NCBI GenBank assembly: GCA_021798235.1
Contig: JAJZMO010000026.1
Span: 1-11,912, forward strand
Direction: 5' to 3'
DNA: 11,912 nucleotides
DNA from: Acidobacteriota bacterium
GTDB lineage: Bacteria > Acidobacteriota > Terriglobia > Terriglobales > Acidobacteriaceae
A program made the translations under genes and the position numbers. The notes below the pieces were generated by a model. It searched no databases and was not told the origin of the DNA. It saw only the letters and a list, made by a program, of their open reading frames with translations. Shown piece by piece: positions 1 to 7,363 of this stretch (within the stretch, counting starts at the first letter, position 1; every line of letters starts with the position of its first letter).

Positions 1-2373
1 CCAGGTGAACTTATGCGTGGCCTCGTCCCAGTTGAGGTGGGTGAGGTGGTAGTCGCCTTTCTCGTAGTCGTAGTTGATGCCGTTGTCGTTGTAGACGGTG
101 AAGTGGGCGTCGGCCCCGGCGAAGACCTCGACCTTGGCAAGCTGCTGGGGCGTGGCGGTGGAGAGGATGGTGGTGCCGATGGGCAGGATGGATCCCGCGC
201 GGACAAAGAGCGGGATGGTCTGGATGGGCGCGGCGACGGTGATGGTCTGGCCGCCGTGGAAGAACTGGTGGGTCCAGTAGTTGTACCAGCCGGCACCTGC
301 GGGCAGGTAGACCTTGCGGGTGGTCATCCCTTGCTTGTAGACGGGCGCGACGAGGAGGTCGGGGCCGAACATGTATTCGTAGCGCTGTTTGGCGGCCCTG
401 GGGTCGTGGGGGAAGTCCATGAAGAGGGCACGCATGAAGGGCGCGCCGGTCTGGTGGGTGAACCAGCCCAGTGAGTAGATGTAGGGCATGAGCGAGTAGC
501 GCAGGCGCAGGTATTTTTCCAGAATGGGCGTGGCCTCGGTGCCGTAGGACCAGACGGTGTTGTGCTCGCGGCTGCCATGAGTGCGGAAGGTGGGCTCGAA
601 GACGCCGTACTCGAACCAGCGGACGTAGAGCTCGGGATAGTCCGTGTCTCCGCGAAGGTTATTGAGAGACCCGGCGGGGCTGATGAGCTCAGGGCGCGAG
701 GGCGGGCGCATGGCGGGCAGGGATTGCCAGCCGCCGATGTCGTTGCCCCAGTAAGGAATGCCGGAGGCGGTGACGTCGAGGCCGGTGGGAATCTGGCGGC
801 GGAGCGTGTCCCAGGTGGGGTAAATGTCCGATGACCAGATGGTGGCGCCGTTGTGCTGCGTGCCAAGGTAAGCATCGCGGGCGAGGATAAGCGCGCGGCG
901 ATGGGTGTCTTTGCGGAAGCCGTCGTAGAAGGCTTTGGTTTCAAAGTACGGGTAGACGTTGAAGTATTGGGTTCCGGGGCCGATGTGGAAATAGCTGCCA
1001 TTGGGGGGCAAGTCGGGTTCGGTTTCGTCGGCCCAGAAGGCGTCAAAGCCTTTCTTGTAGAAGTTCTGGTAGACGACGTTCCAGAACCACTTGGCGGCGG
1101 CGGGGTTGGTGACGTCAATGTCCGATCCGGCGAGGTCGTAGGGCAGGCCGTTGGTAGGCTTACCGTCGGCGAGGTGCTCGAACCAGCCGTGGCTGAGGAT
1201 GTAGTGGTAGAAGCGGTCTGAGGGCACGAAGCGCGGCCAGATGCTGATCATGGTCTGGAAGCCCATGGAGTGAAGCTTCTGATTCATGGCGACGGGGTCT
1301 GGCCAGTACTTGGGGTTCATGTCCATCTGGCCCATGTTGGTGTAGTAGAACCAGTCAACAACCATGATGTCCGCGGGCAGGTTGCGCTTGCGGTAGCCTT
1401 CGGCGGCGGCGAGAAGCTGCTGCTGGCTCCAGTAGCGGTTTTTGGACTGGAGGAATCCGTAGGCGGCTTTGGGCAGCATGGGCACGGAACCGGTGAGCTT
1501 GTCGTAGCCCTCATAGAACTGGTTGTAGGTTTTGCCTTCGACGACGAAGAAGGAGACGCGGGTGCCGACCTGCGAGGTGAATTTGAGCTGGTTGTTGAAG
1601 CCCGGGGCGACGGTGGTTTTGGAGGGGTTGTCCCAGAGCAGGGCGTAGTGCTGGTTGGTGACCAGGAAGGGTACGCAGAAGGTGGGCGAGGCGACGGCGT
1701 TGTAATCGTTCCAGCAGTTCACCTGGTGGTAGAGGTGATCGAGGTAGCCTTCCTGGTTCTGGCCAAGGCCGTAGTAGTGGGCGCCCTGCGGCGAAAAGAA
1801 GGTGGCCCCGACCTGGTAGAAGGGGTCGTCACCGGGACGGCGATCGTAGGTGATGTTGAAGTTGCCGTCCTTGTGGTTGGGGACGGACATCTGCCAGCCT
1901 TCGAGGTGGAGGAGGGTTTTGCCGTCGGGCGTGGCGAAGGTGATGCTGGCGCCGGGGGTGGAGCCGCGGAAGTACTTGCCGGAGTCCCACTCGTGCGGAT
2001 AGGGGTGGTAGGGCACGGGATGGATGGGATCGTGGACGGTGATCACCAGATCTTTGGACCGGTAGATTTCACCGGCCTCATTGCGCTCGTAGGTCCAGCC
2101 GGAAGCGTCGGGCTTGCCGGTGATGCCGGGGCCGGGGGCCTTGAGGGCCTGATTTTTGAGCAGGCTGAGCGTGACGCGCATAATGTTGGGCGCGTAAGGC
2201 GTGAGCACAATGGTGCTGTTGCCATGGGGAATGACGGCATGGGCGAGATTCGGCTGGGGGCTTTGGAGCGGAACCCGCGGCTGGCGGGTGTGATTCTGGG
2301 CGCGCAGAGCGGGGGTGAAAGCGACGAGGGCGGCGAGGAGAAATCCGGGCAAAGAGAGACGATGGTGACGCAT
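1..2373 (-). CDS. Secreted GH31 family glycoside hydrolase, alpha-xylosidase-like (3' truncated by window)
   Basis: Reading leftwards from the ATG at 2373, the frame is open for 791 codons to the window edge, so the C-terminus is missing. Residues 1-25 form a signal peptide (basic start, hydrophobic core, cleavage near ALRA|QN), implying export. An N-terminal beta domain covers about 45-295. A TIM barrel follows, with FWADETEP, where Asp449 matches the GH31 nucleophile, and IWSSDI, where Asp516 matches the acid/base. The MGQMDMNPKYWPDP segment is typical of this clan. The tail contains RAGSILP and a YNDNG...YEKG stretch like the DUF5110 beta domain. Family knowledge: GH31 enzymes retain configuration on alpha-glycosides. 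The FWAD-E-EP form resembles bacterial alpha-xylosidases acting on xyloglucan oligosaccharides, but alpha-glucosidase or another activity is possible. GGAGG lies about 13 nt before the ATG. The kinase gene lies 90 bp upstream on the same strand. Confidence 0.9.
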   Translation of the reverse strand, partial: MRHHRLSLPGFLLAALVAFTPALRAQNHTRQPRVPLQSPQPNLAHAVIPHGNSTIVLTPYAPNIMRVTLSLLKNQALKAPGPGITGKPDASGWTYERNEAGEIYRSKDLVITVHDPIHPVPYHPYPHEWDSGKYFRGSTPGASITFATPDGKTLLHLEGWQMSVPNHKDGNFNITYDRRPGDDPFYQVGATFFSPQGAHYYGLGQNQEGYLDHLYHQVNCWNDYNAVASPTFCVPFLVTNQHYALLWDNPSKTTVAPGFNNQLKFTSQVGTRVSFFVVEGKTYNQFYEGYDKLTGSVPMLPKAAYGFLQSKNRYWSQQQLLAAAEGYRKRNLPADIMVVDWFYYTNMGQMDMNPKYWPDPVAMNQKLHSMGFQTMISIWPRFVPSDRFYHYILSHGWFEHLADGKPTNGLPYDLAGSDIDVTNPAAAKWFWNVVYQNFYKKGFDAFWADETEPDLPPNGSYFHIGPGTQYFNVYPYFETKAFYDGFRKDTHRRALILARDAYLGTQHNGATIWSSDIYPTWDTLRRQIPTGLDVTASGIPYWGNDIGGWQSLPAMRPPSRPELISPAGSLNNLRGDTDYPELYVRWFEYGVFEPTFRTHGSREHNTVWSYGTEATPILEKYLRLRYSLMPYIYSLGWFTHQTGAPFMRALFMDFPHDPRAAKQRYEYMFGPDLLVAPVYKQGMTTRKVYLPAGAGWYNYWTHQFFHGGQTITVAAPIQTIPLFVRAGSILPIGTTILSTATPQQLAKVEVFAGADAHFTVYNDNGINYDYEKGDYHLTHLNWDEATHKFTW

Positions 2374-2463
2374 CGCGATGAGCTGGCCTCCGCTAAGAAA
2401 TCGTTTTAGCAGCGGGAACAGTCTAATTGGGGCAAGGTGCGATGCGCCAGATGCGGATGGAGA
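2374..2463 (-). other. Kinase-GH31 gap with a small hairpin before the GH31 RBS
   Basis: In the 90-bp gap, 2392-2396 (GCTAA) and 2406-2410 (TTAGC) are inverted copies. The minus-strand RNA can form GCUAAAA / UUxUUAGC with a 4-nt loop and one bulge. The hairpin sits immediately upstream of the GGAGG ribosome-binding site of the GH31 gene. No U-tract follows, so it is not an evident terminator, and the two genes may be cotranscribed. A role in translation control is only inference. Confidence 0.3.
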
Positions 2464-3489
2464 TCAGCCGTCGTTGCCCGTGCGGCGGACCGATGGAATG
2501 CGGCTTCCACGGGAGGAACCGCCCGAGCGCGGAACAAGTACCGGCCCGGAGCCGGAGGTGGTTTCGGAACGGGCACCCGCTTCGGTCCGGAGGGGCAGAC
2601 AGAGCGTCGAGACGGTGCCGTGGCGGGTTTCGCCGAGAGGCTCAGAGATGTGAATCGAGCGCATATCGAGCTGGCCGCCGTAACGCTCGAGGATGGAACG
2701 GGTGACCCAGAGTCCGAGGCCGGTGCCATCCTGGCCTTTGGTGGTGAAGAATGGCTCGCCAAGGCGGCTGCGGACCTCCGGCGGAATGCCGGTGCCGTTG
2801 TCGGCAATGGTGATGCGGACAGCCGGCGCGCCGTGTGCGGCAAAGGCGGGACGCACGCGCAGGGTGACAGCGCCACGCGGGGCGCAGGCTTCGATGGCGT
2901 TGACGATGAGGTTGGCGAGTACCTGCCGCATTTCGCCCGGGAAGACCTCGATCGGCTCGGTTGGGGTGTAGCGCTGCACGATGCGGAGCTGTTTCTCGTT
3001 GATGCGGCGGCGATACAAGATGAGCACCTCTTCCAGCAGGCCGGGCACGGAAACCTCCAGCGGCTCGCTGGTTTCGCGGGCGAAATGAAGGGTCTGTTTG
3101 CTGATGGCGACGACGCGTTCCATCTCGCGCTCGGCCAGTTCCAGATAGCCGAGAACGGCCGGAGAAAGTCCGGGTTCAGAGCGGATGAGGTAGAGCAGAT
3201 TGGTGATGGACTCGAGTGGATTGTTGACCTCATGGGCAATAGAGGCGGCCATGCGTCCAAGGTGGATGAGCTTCTGACTGGCGCGCAGACTTTCGAGCGC
3301 GCGATCGGCGACAGGGAGGTCAGGGGAATTCACGGGGTCCTGCAAAGATTTGTTCGATTGGGAAGCTTGCGACATGAGGTATGAACCGGAGTTGTGCTGC
3401 ATGGACTGTTCCGGCCGAGCGGATGGCTTGCGTCGGTGGTCAATGGTGCAGACCGTTCCGGTGCTCCTGGAATTCTCATCGACTTTCAT
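2464..3489 (-). CDS. Soluble sensor histidine kinase (HisKA + HATPase), orphan
   Basis: This 341-residue protein autophosphorylates on a histidine and should pass the phosphate to a response regulator. The H-box SIAHEVNNPLESI places the phospho-His at 86. The ATP-binding domain shows the N-box NLIVNAIEA (Asn193, Asn197), the G1 box DNGTGI (230-235), the F-box EPFFTTK (245-251) and the G2 box GTGLGL (255-260). All key catalytic residues are present. No membrane segment or recognisable PAS/GAF domain precedes the H-box, so it is probably cytoplasmic, with signal input through about 75 N-terminal residues or a partner. The last 40 residues are Ser/Gly/Arg-rich and low in complexity. The ATG at 3489 is preferred because GGAG lies 4 nt upstream; Met30 and Met39 lack good sites. 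No response regulator is adjacent. The class resembles NtrB/AtoS-like kinases, but the partner and signal are unknown. Confidence 0.9.
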   Translation of the reverse strand: MKVDENSRSTGTVCTIDHRRKPSARPEQSMQHNSGSYLMSQASQSNKSLQDPVNSPDLPVADRALESLRASQKLIHLGRMAASIAHEVNNPLESITNLLYLIRSEPGLSPAVLGYLELAEREMERVVAISKQTLHFARETSEPLEVSVPGLLEEVLILYRRRINEKQLRIVQRYTPTEPIEVFPGEMRQVLANLIVNAIEACAPRGAVTLRVRPAFAAHGAPAVRITIADNGTGIPPEVRSRLGEPFFTTKGQDGTGLGLWVTRSILERYGGQLDMRSIHISEPLGETRHGTVSTLCLPLRTEAGARSETTSGSGPVLVPRSGGSSRGSRIPSVRRTGNDG

Positions 3490-3790
3490 GGCGCTCCACT
3501 TTCGGTTGCGGCATGTTTCCCGCTCGCGATCGTTCCTCCAAGGGCCGAAATGTTGCCTCGATCGGGAAATGCCGGTGAACTACACCAACATATTGTTCGA
3601 TGAGAACACTCCCAAGAGCTGTTGCTTGCCCAGAATGATACGGGGTGAGGCTCTGGATACCGGAAAGTGCCGAAAAGGAGGAATTTGCCGTTCCGGAAAT
3701 CTGGTTGGCGCATTTTGGCAACTTGTAACGCGGTAGCCTATCTAATAGAGCGACGTTCGATTGCATTCTTTGTGTTGAGGCCGGGGAGTT
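3490..3790. other. Divergent intergenic region between kinase and TolC genes
   Basis: These 301 bp separate two divergently transcribed genes and must hold both promoters. The minus-strand promoter candidate is listed separately. Towards TolC, the sequence TCTAAT (3741-3746) matches a -10 box at 5 of 6 positions, but no -35 box lies at the usual 16-18 bp. TTGGCA (3715-3720) with TATCTA (3739-3744) at 18 bp is an alternative. An in-frame TGA at 3776 shows that TolC cannot start further upstream. I see no convincing gene here. Confidence 0.5.
3587..3615 (-). promoter_or_regulatory. Putative sigma70-type promoter of the kinase gene with an operator-like inverted repeat
   Basis: On the minus strand, TTGGGA (3615-3610) and TATGTT (3592-3587) are separated by exactly 17 bp. 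Each matches 4 of 6 positions of the TTGACA / TATAAT consensus. The spacer contains a perfect inverted repeat, TGTTC-N5-GAACA (3594-3608), where a regulator would compete with RNA polymerase. The -10 lies about 100 bp before the kinase ATG. Promoter assignment by eye is weak evidence. Confidence 0.35.
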
Positions 3791-5287
3791 TTGAAGAGAA
3801 GGCGTTGGAAATGGATGGCTGCGACGCTGTTGGCGGGCACGGTATCGGTAGCGTGCGCGCAGACGATGGGCAGCAACCAACTGGTGAATGCGCCGGGCTA
3901 TGAGCTGGAGACTTCGACGCAGAATCCGTACCTGGGCAGCGTAGAGGCGAAGCCCAACAGCCAAACGACGATGTACCTGACGCTGAACGACGCGATCCGG
4001 CTGGGCGTCCAGAATAATCTTGGGCTGAAACTGGCCGAGGCTCAGCGGAAGTCGATGCAGGCCCAGCGGCTGCAGGTGATCAACTATCTCACACCGAATG
4101 TCTCGCTGCATGCAGAGACAGGCATCCACCAGTACGACCTTGCGGCGGAGGGTTTTCATCCCTCCTCGCTGGCCGGCCTTGCGAAGCTGGCGCCGCCGGG
4201 GACCCACTTCGTTCTGCCGGCGGTGACCAAGGCCGATGTCACGAATGCGCAGTTCAACATGTCGCAGGAGCTTTTCAGCTGGGCGGGCTGGGATGCGTTG
4301 TTTGCCGTGCATGACGAAATCAAGGCCGTGAACTCACAAACCGCTTCCAGCGCCGGGGATGTGATTCTGGAGGTTGGAAACCTGTATCTTCAGGCGCTAG
4401 CTGCCGGTACGCAGGTGGACATGGCCAAATCCCTGCTGCGGAGCGACAGGACCGCGCTCGTGCAGGCCCGGGAGGCGCATGCCGCCGGAACGGTGGCAGG
4501 GATCACTGTGCTGCGCGCGCAGGTGGCGTACCAGTCGCAGCAGCATGCCGTGCTGCAGGCGAAAGACAACTTTGAAAAGGCGAAGATCTCGCTGAACCGC
4601 GCGATCGGGCTGGCCCCCGAGCAGAAGATCCGGCTCACGCAGGCGGCGCCTTACGCCGATCTGACGGTGCCGTCCCTTGAGGCGGCGCTGCAGGAAGCCT
4701 ACACGCACCGGCACGACTACCGGACGCTGAAGAACGAGATTCGCGCTGCCGTGATGGAAGAGCGCGCGGAAGCAGGCCAGCGGCTGCCAAGCCTGGTCTT
4801 CCACGGCAACTGGGGCGTCACGGGCGTTTCCGGCGGGCTGTTCCATGACACCTGGATGGCAGAGGGCACCCTCGAAATTCCCATCTTCGATGAGGCGAAG
4901 TTCCGCGGAGATCACGACGTGGCGCAGGCGCAGGTGAACGAACTGCGCAGCGAATTTGCGGACCTGAAGCAGAAGATCGACCAGGAACTGCGCGACAGCA
5001 TCCTTGACGTGAACACAGCCACGCAACTACTCAAGGTGGCGAAGAGCAATCTTGCGCTGGCAAACGAGGAGCTGACCGAGACCAACGAGCGATTTGCCGC
5101 CGGGGTGGATACCAATCTGCCCGTGGTGGAAGCCCAGGCGACGGTAGCCGAGGCGCAGGCGCGCTATGTGCAGACGCTGCTCCAATACAACGAGGCCAAG
5201 CTGGGACTCGCCGATCATCTGGGCATCATTGACGTGGCCTTCCACGGGGTTCTGAGCCCGAAGATCATTAAAGAACTGACGGAGTGA
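3791..5287 (+). CDS. TolC-family outer-membrane efflux protein (TTG start)
   Basis: The 498-residue product begins with a basic n-region (KRRRWKW) and a hydrophobic core ending at ACA|Q, a signal peptidase I site, so it is exported. Two homologous outer-membrane efflux protein repeats follow, at about 65-273 and 293-478. The first opens with LTLNDAIRLGVQNN, the usual start of the fold. The second closes with RFAAGVDTNLPVVEAQATVA and a long helix ending LGLADHLG. Length and heptad-rich helices fit the family. Such proteins trimerise as a beta-barrel plus alpha-barrel channel, joining an RND, ABC or MFS pump through an adaptor. No adaptor or pump gene is in the window. The TTG start is chosen because an in-frame TGA lies 15 bp upstream and because starting at the next ATG (codon 9) would delete the basic n-region. 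A GGGGAG stretch sits very close to the start. The substrate is unknown. Confidence 0.9.
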   Translation: MKRRRWKWMAATLLAGTVSVACAQTMGSNQLVNAPGYELETSTQNPYLGSVEAKPNSQTTMYLTLNDAIRLGVQNNLGLKLAEAQRKSMQAQRLQVINYLTPNVSLHAETGIHQYDLAAEGFHPSSLAGLAKLAPPGTHFVLPAVTKADVTNAQFNMSQELFSWAGWDALFAVHDEIKAVNSQTASSAGDVILEVGNLYLQALAAGTQVDMAKSLLRSDRTALVQAREAHAAGTVAGITVLRAQVAYQSQQHAVLQAKDNFEKAKISLNRAIGLAPEQKIRLTQAAPYADLTVPSLEAALQEAYTHRHDYRTLKNEIRAAVMEERAEAGQRLPSLVFHGNWGVTGVSGGLFHDTWMAEGTLEIPIFDEAKFRGDHDVAQAQVNELRSEFADLKQKIDQELRDSILDVNTATQLLKVAKSNLALANEELTETNERFAAGVDTNLPVVEAQATVAEAQARYVQTLLQYNEAKLGLADHLGIIDVAFHGVLSPKIIKELTE

Positions 5288-5700
5288 GGCTCGCCGCGGG
5301 CGTGCGACGCATTCCCGGAAGTCATATTTGTGATGTCCAAAGTTACCAATAAAACCATTACTAAATAGGCAAGTTTGCGCCCATGCAACCTCTTACCAGC
5401 GTGGGTTTCCGCCTTTCCGCCTCATCGCGGTGCGTCAGCCCAAAAAACTCCCTAGATATTGAAGAATTGTGCAGATTTTTCCGGTAGTGAGGAGTAATTT
5501 CATAGGCGATGGTTCGCTGAATTAAAAGAAGTTGCAGCGAACAACCTTTTCTGACGAGCGTGGTCTAAGTGTTGCAGAAGTGGTGACGAATTTGCAGATG
5601 TCACTGCTGGCAGTCAGGCCGTAGCAAGCAATTGCAAGGTCCGCTCCCCCGATGGTGAAGCAGTACGTATGTTGAATCCGATGAAGGAGGCGACGGAAGA
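5288..5700. other. Gene-free region with regularly spaced TTGCAG/TTGCAA motifs
   Basis: This 413-bp stretch, partly more AT-rich than its flanks, has no credible gene on either strand. TTGCAG occurs at 5532, 5572 and 5592 and TTGCAA at 5632, giving steps of 40, 20 and 40 bp, near whole helical turns. There is also a perfect 5-2-5 palindrome ACTGC-TG-GCAGT (5603-5614) and an imperfect 9-bp inverted repeat, 5579-5587 with 5600-5608. TTTCCGCC is tandemly duplicated at 5406-5421. A weak promoter-like pair, TTGTGA (5328-5333) and TAAAAC (5350-5355) with a 16-bp spacer, could start a long leader for the lipoprotein gene. No terminator is evident after the TolC stop codon. Confidence 0.45.
5684..5690 (+). 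promoter_or_regulatory. Ribosome-binding site supporting the TTG start of the DUF4382 lipoprotein
   Basis: A full AAGGAGG lies 10 nt before the TTG at 5701. The alternative in-frame ATG at 5734 has no Shine-Dalgarno-like sequence before it, so the site favours the TTG. Confidence 0.6.
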
Positions 5701-7254
5701 TTGCCGCTAAGGAAGCAATCTCCGCAGACGAAGATGAGAATTCCCAGAGTTACAACTGTTCTATGGACAGTAGTGGGTTGTGCCGCGTTATTGGTTACCG
5801 GCTACGCGATTTCAGGGTGCGGACAGGGCGGCGCGACGTCCAGCACGAGCATGAGCAAGCTGACGACGGCGATTACCGATCCGGCCGAGTGCTCGGCGGC
5901 GGTGGGCGGCTCTTACCAGCATGCTTACGTGACGATTGTGGATGTGCAGGCGAGCACCAGTTCCACGGCCAGCAGCACCTCCTCGGGCTGGGTGGATCTG
6001 ACACCCGGGATGAAGCCGACGCAGGTGGACCTGCTGGGCAGCGCCGCCAGCGGCGGATGCTTCCTGGCGACGCTGGGCGACAACCTTGAAGTACAGGCCG
6101 GCACGTACCAGCAGATTCGGCTGGTCCTGGGATCGAACACCTCCACGATGGTGAACGGCACAAATGAGTGCAACGCCATGGGCGGCCTGAGCGCGGTGAA
6201 CTGCGTCGAGACGTCGAGCGGCGCCTGGAAGGCACTGACGACGCCGAGCGCGCAGCAGACCGGAATCAAGATTCCGGCATCGCAGATTGCGGGCGGCTCG
6301 CTGAACGTGGCGGCCGGGAAGACCGAAGACCTGGTGATCAACTTTAAGACCTGCGAGTCGATTCTGACGGCGGGGAACAGCGGGCAGTACATTCTTGAGC
6401 CGGTGCTGAATGCCGGCCAGGTGAGCACGGCCTCGACTTCCATCAACGGCACGGTGGTGGATTCGACCACGGGCAAGGCGATTGCCGGAGCCAATGTGCT
6501 GGTGTCACTGGAGCAGCCGGACAGCAACGGCGTGGATCGTGTGGTTGAGTCTACGATGGCCGCCACGGATGGCACCTTTGTCTTCTGCCCGGTGATGCCT
6601 GGCAGCTATGACGTGGTGGTGAATGCTTATAATCCAACCACGAAGGTTGCCTATAACGTTGCCGTGGTGACGGGAGTGCAGCCCGGCGATACGACGGGCA
6701 ACATCCAGCTGACGAATGCGACCTGGGGCACGGCCATGGTGAATGGCCTGGCGTCGACGCAGAACGCTTCGAACGCGGAGACCTCGGCCCTGCTCAACTT
6801 CTATCCACTGGAAGCGAATCCGGTAACCACCAGCAGCACCAAGTACTTCACAGTTCCGCTGCTGATTACGTCCTCGACGAACGACATGGCGACGCTGCCG
6901 CAGGAGACGAGCACGTCTCCGAGCTACACCGATGCCGCGGGAGTTCAGACCGCCTGCCCCGCGAACACGGCCTGCGCGACGTTCTCGATGACGGTGCCGC
7001 AGAGCGGGATCAGCGTCTACAACTACTCGACGAGCGGGCCGACACCGGCAGCCTCGACCTACTCGACGGCGTTTGCCAGCTACACGGTGGATGCCCAGGC
7101 GTGGGTGCCTGATTCCAATCCGTTAGCTCCGGACTGCACCACGCCGGATATGCAGACGTCCACGGGGCTGAGTATTACCGCGGGCAGCACGGCTGCGGTG
7201 ACGCTCACGGCGAACACAACCACTCCGCCGCTCAACTTCACCGGATGCCAGTAA
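5701..7254 (+). CDS. DUF4382 and carboxypeptidase-regulatory-like domain lipoprotein (TTG start)
   Basis: The 517-residue protein begins with a signal peptide ending in the lipobox ISGC, so Cys40 should be lipidated and the protein anchored to the envelope. Residues about 48-245 match the DUF4382 pattern seen in Bacteroidota and Acidobacteriota: a Ser/Thr-rich linker, a short SYQHAYVTIVDVQ strand, WVDLTPG and a closing segment near YILEPVLNAG. Residues about 247-320 form a carboxypeptidase-regulatory-like beta sandwich (INGTVVDSTTGKAIAGANV...DGTFVFCPVMPGSYDVVV). The remaining 180 residues are Ser/Thr-rich, probably beta-structured, and unassigned. The role is unknown; members are thought to be surface or periplasmic binding or structural lipoproteins. 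The TTG at 5701 is preferred over the ATG at 5734 because of AAGGAGG upstream; either start leaves the lipobox intact. It appears monocistronic, with hairpins and a terminator just downstream. Confidence 0.82.
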   Translation: MPLRKQSPQTKMRIPRVTTVLWTVVGCAALLVTGYAISGCGQGGATSSTSMSKLTTAITDPAECSAAVGGSYQHAYVTIVDVQASTSSTASSTSSGWVDLTPGMKPTQVDLLGSAASGGCFLATLGDNLEVQAGTYQQIRLVLGSNTSTMVNGTNECNAMGGLSAVNCVETSSGAWKALTTPSAQQTGIKIPASQIAGGSLNVAAGKTEDLVINFKTCESILTAGNSGQYILEPVLNAGQVSTASTSINGTVVDSTTGKAIAGANVLVSLEQPDSNGVDRVVESTMAATDGTFVFCPVMPGSYDVVVNAYNPTTKVAYNVAVVTGVQPGDTTGNIQLTNATWGTAMVNGLASTQNASNAETSALLNFYPLEANPVTTSSTKYFTVPLLITSSTNDMATLPQETSTSPSYTDAAGVQTACPANTACATFSMTVPQSGISVYNYSTSGPTPAASTYSTAFASYTVDAQAWVPDSNPLAPDCTTPDMQTSTGLSITAGSTAAVTLTANTTTPPLNFTGCQ

Positions 7255-7265
7255 TCACGATCGGC

Positions 7266-7296
7266 AGGCTGGGACCGGCGATGCCGGTTCCGGCCT
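7266..7296 (+). other. 14-bp GC-rich hairpin just after the lipoprotein stop codon
   Basis: AGGCTGGGACCGGC (7266-7279) pairs with GCCGGTTCCGGCCT (7283-7296) across a GAT loop, with 12 Watson-Crick and two G-U pairs. It starts 12 nt after the TAA and has no T-tract, so it may protect the mRNA 3' end or assist the terminator that follows. Confidence 0.5.
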
Positions 7297-7328
7297 GAGG
7301 CTGAAGGTAGGAAAGCTGAAACCCAACC

Positions 7329-7363
7329 GGGGCATGCCACACGCTGGCATGCCTCAGTTTTTT
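7329..7363 (+). terminator. Rho-independent terminator of the DUF4382 lipoprotein gene
   Basis: GGCATGCCA (7331-7339) and TGGCATGCC (7345-7353) form a perfect 9-bp stem with a CACGC loop. A G-U and a G-C pair (7330/7354, 7329/7355) extend it to 11 bp. Six Ts (7358-7363) follow after two bases. It stands about 75 bp after the stop codon in the right orientation. Confidence 0.8.

Noticed and set aside
1270..2409. A 379-codon plus-strand open frame opposite the GH31 gene
   Set aside because: It is a high-GC antisense frame with Gly/Val-rich composition and no domain, whereas the minus strand encodes a GH31 protein with catalytic motifs across the same region.
2437..3384. A 315-codon plus-strand frame opposite the kinase
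   Set aside because: It is antisense to all conserved kinase boxes and reads as low-complexity, so it is a shadow.
3848..3862. Lipobox-like VAC in the TolC signal peptide
   Set aside because: The -3 position is Ser and an ACA|Q signal peptidase I site fits better, though a lipidated TolC cannot be fully excluded.
3667..3903. A short frame with AAGGAGG at 3675-3681 near a TTG at 3685
   Set aside because: The spacing to the TTG is only 3 nt, the frame overlaps TolC by 113 nt, and the product has no recognisable feature.
3476..4312. A 278-codon minus-strand frame across the kinase start and TolC
   Set aside because: It is Arg/Gln/His-rich, overlaps the signal peptide and first repeat of TolC, and has no recognisable domain.
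5288..5700. Possible cyclic-di-GMP or other riboswitch in the long leader
   Set aside because: A short CCCCCGATGG stretch recalled part of a GEMM motif, but the conserved GNRA tetraloop and receptor segments are not present.
5669..5710. A 13-residue leader-peptide-like frame overlapping the lipoprotein start
   Set aside because: There is no proper ribosome-binding site, no attenuator-like structure and no run of regulatory codons.
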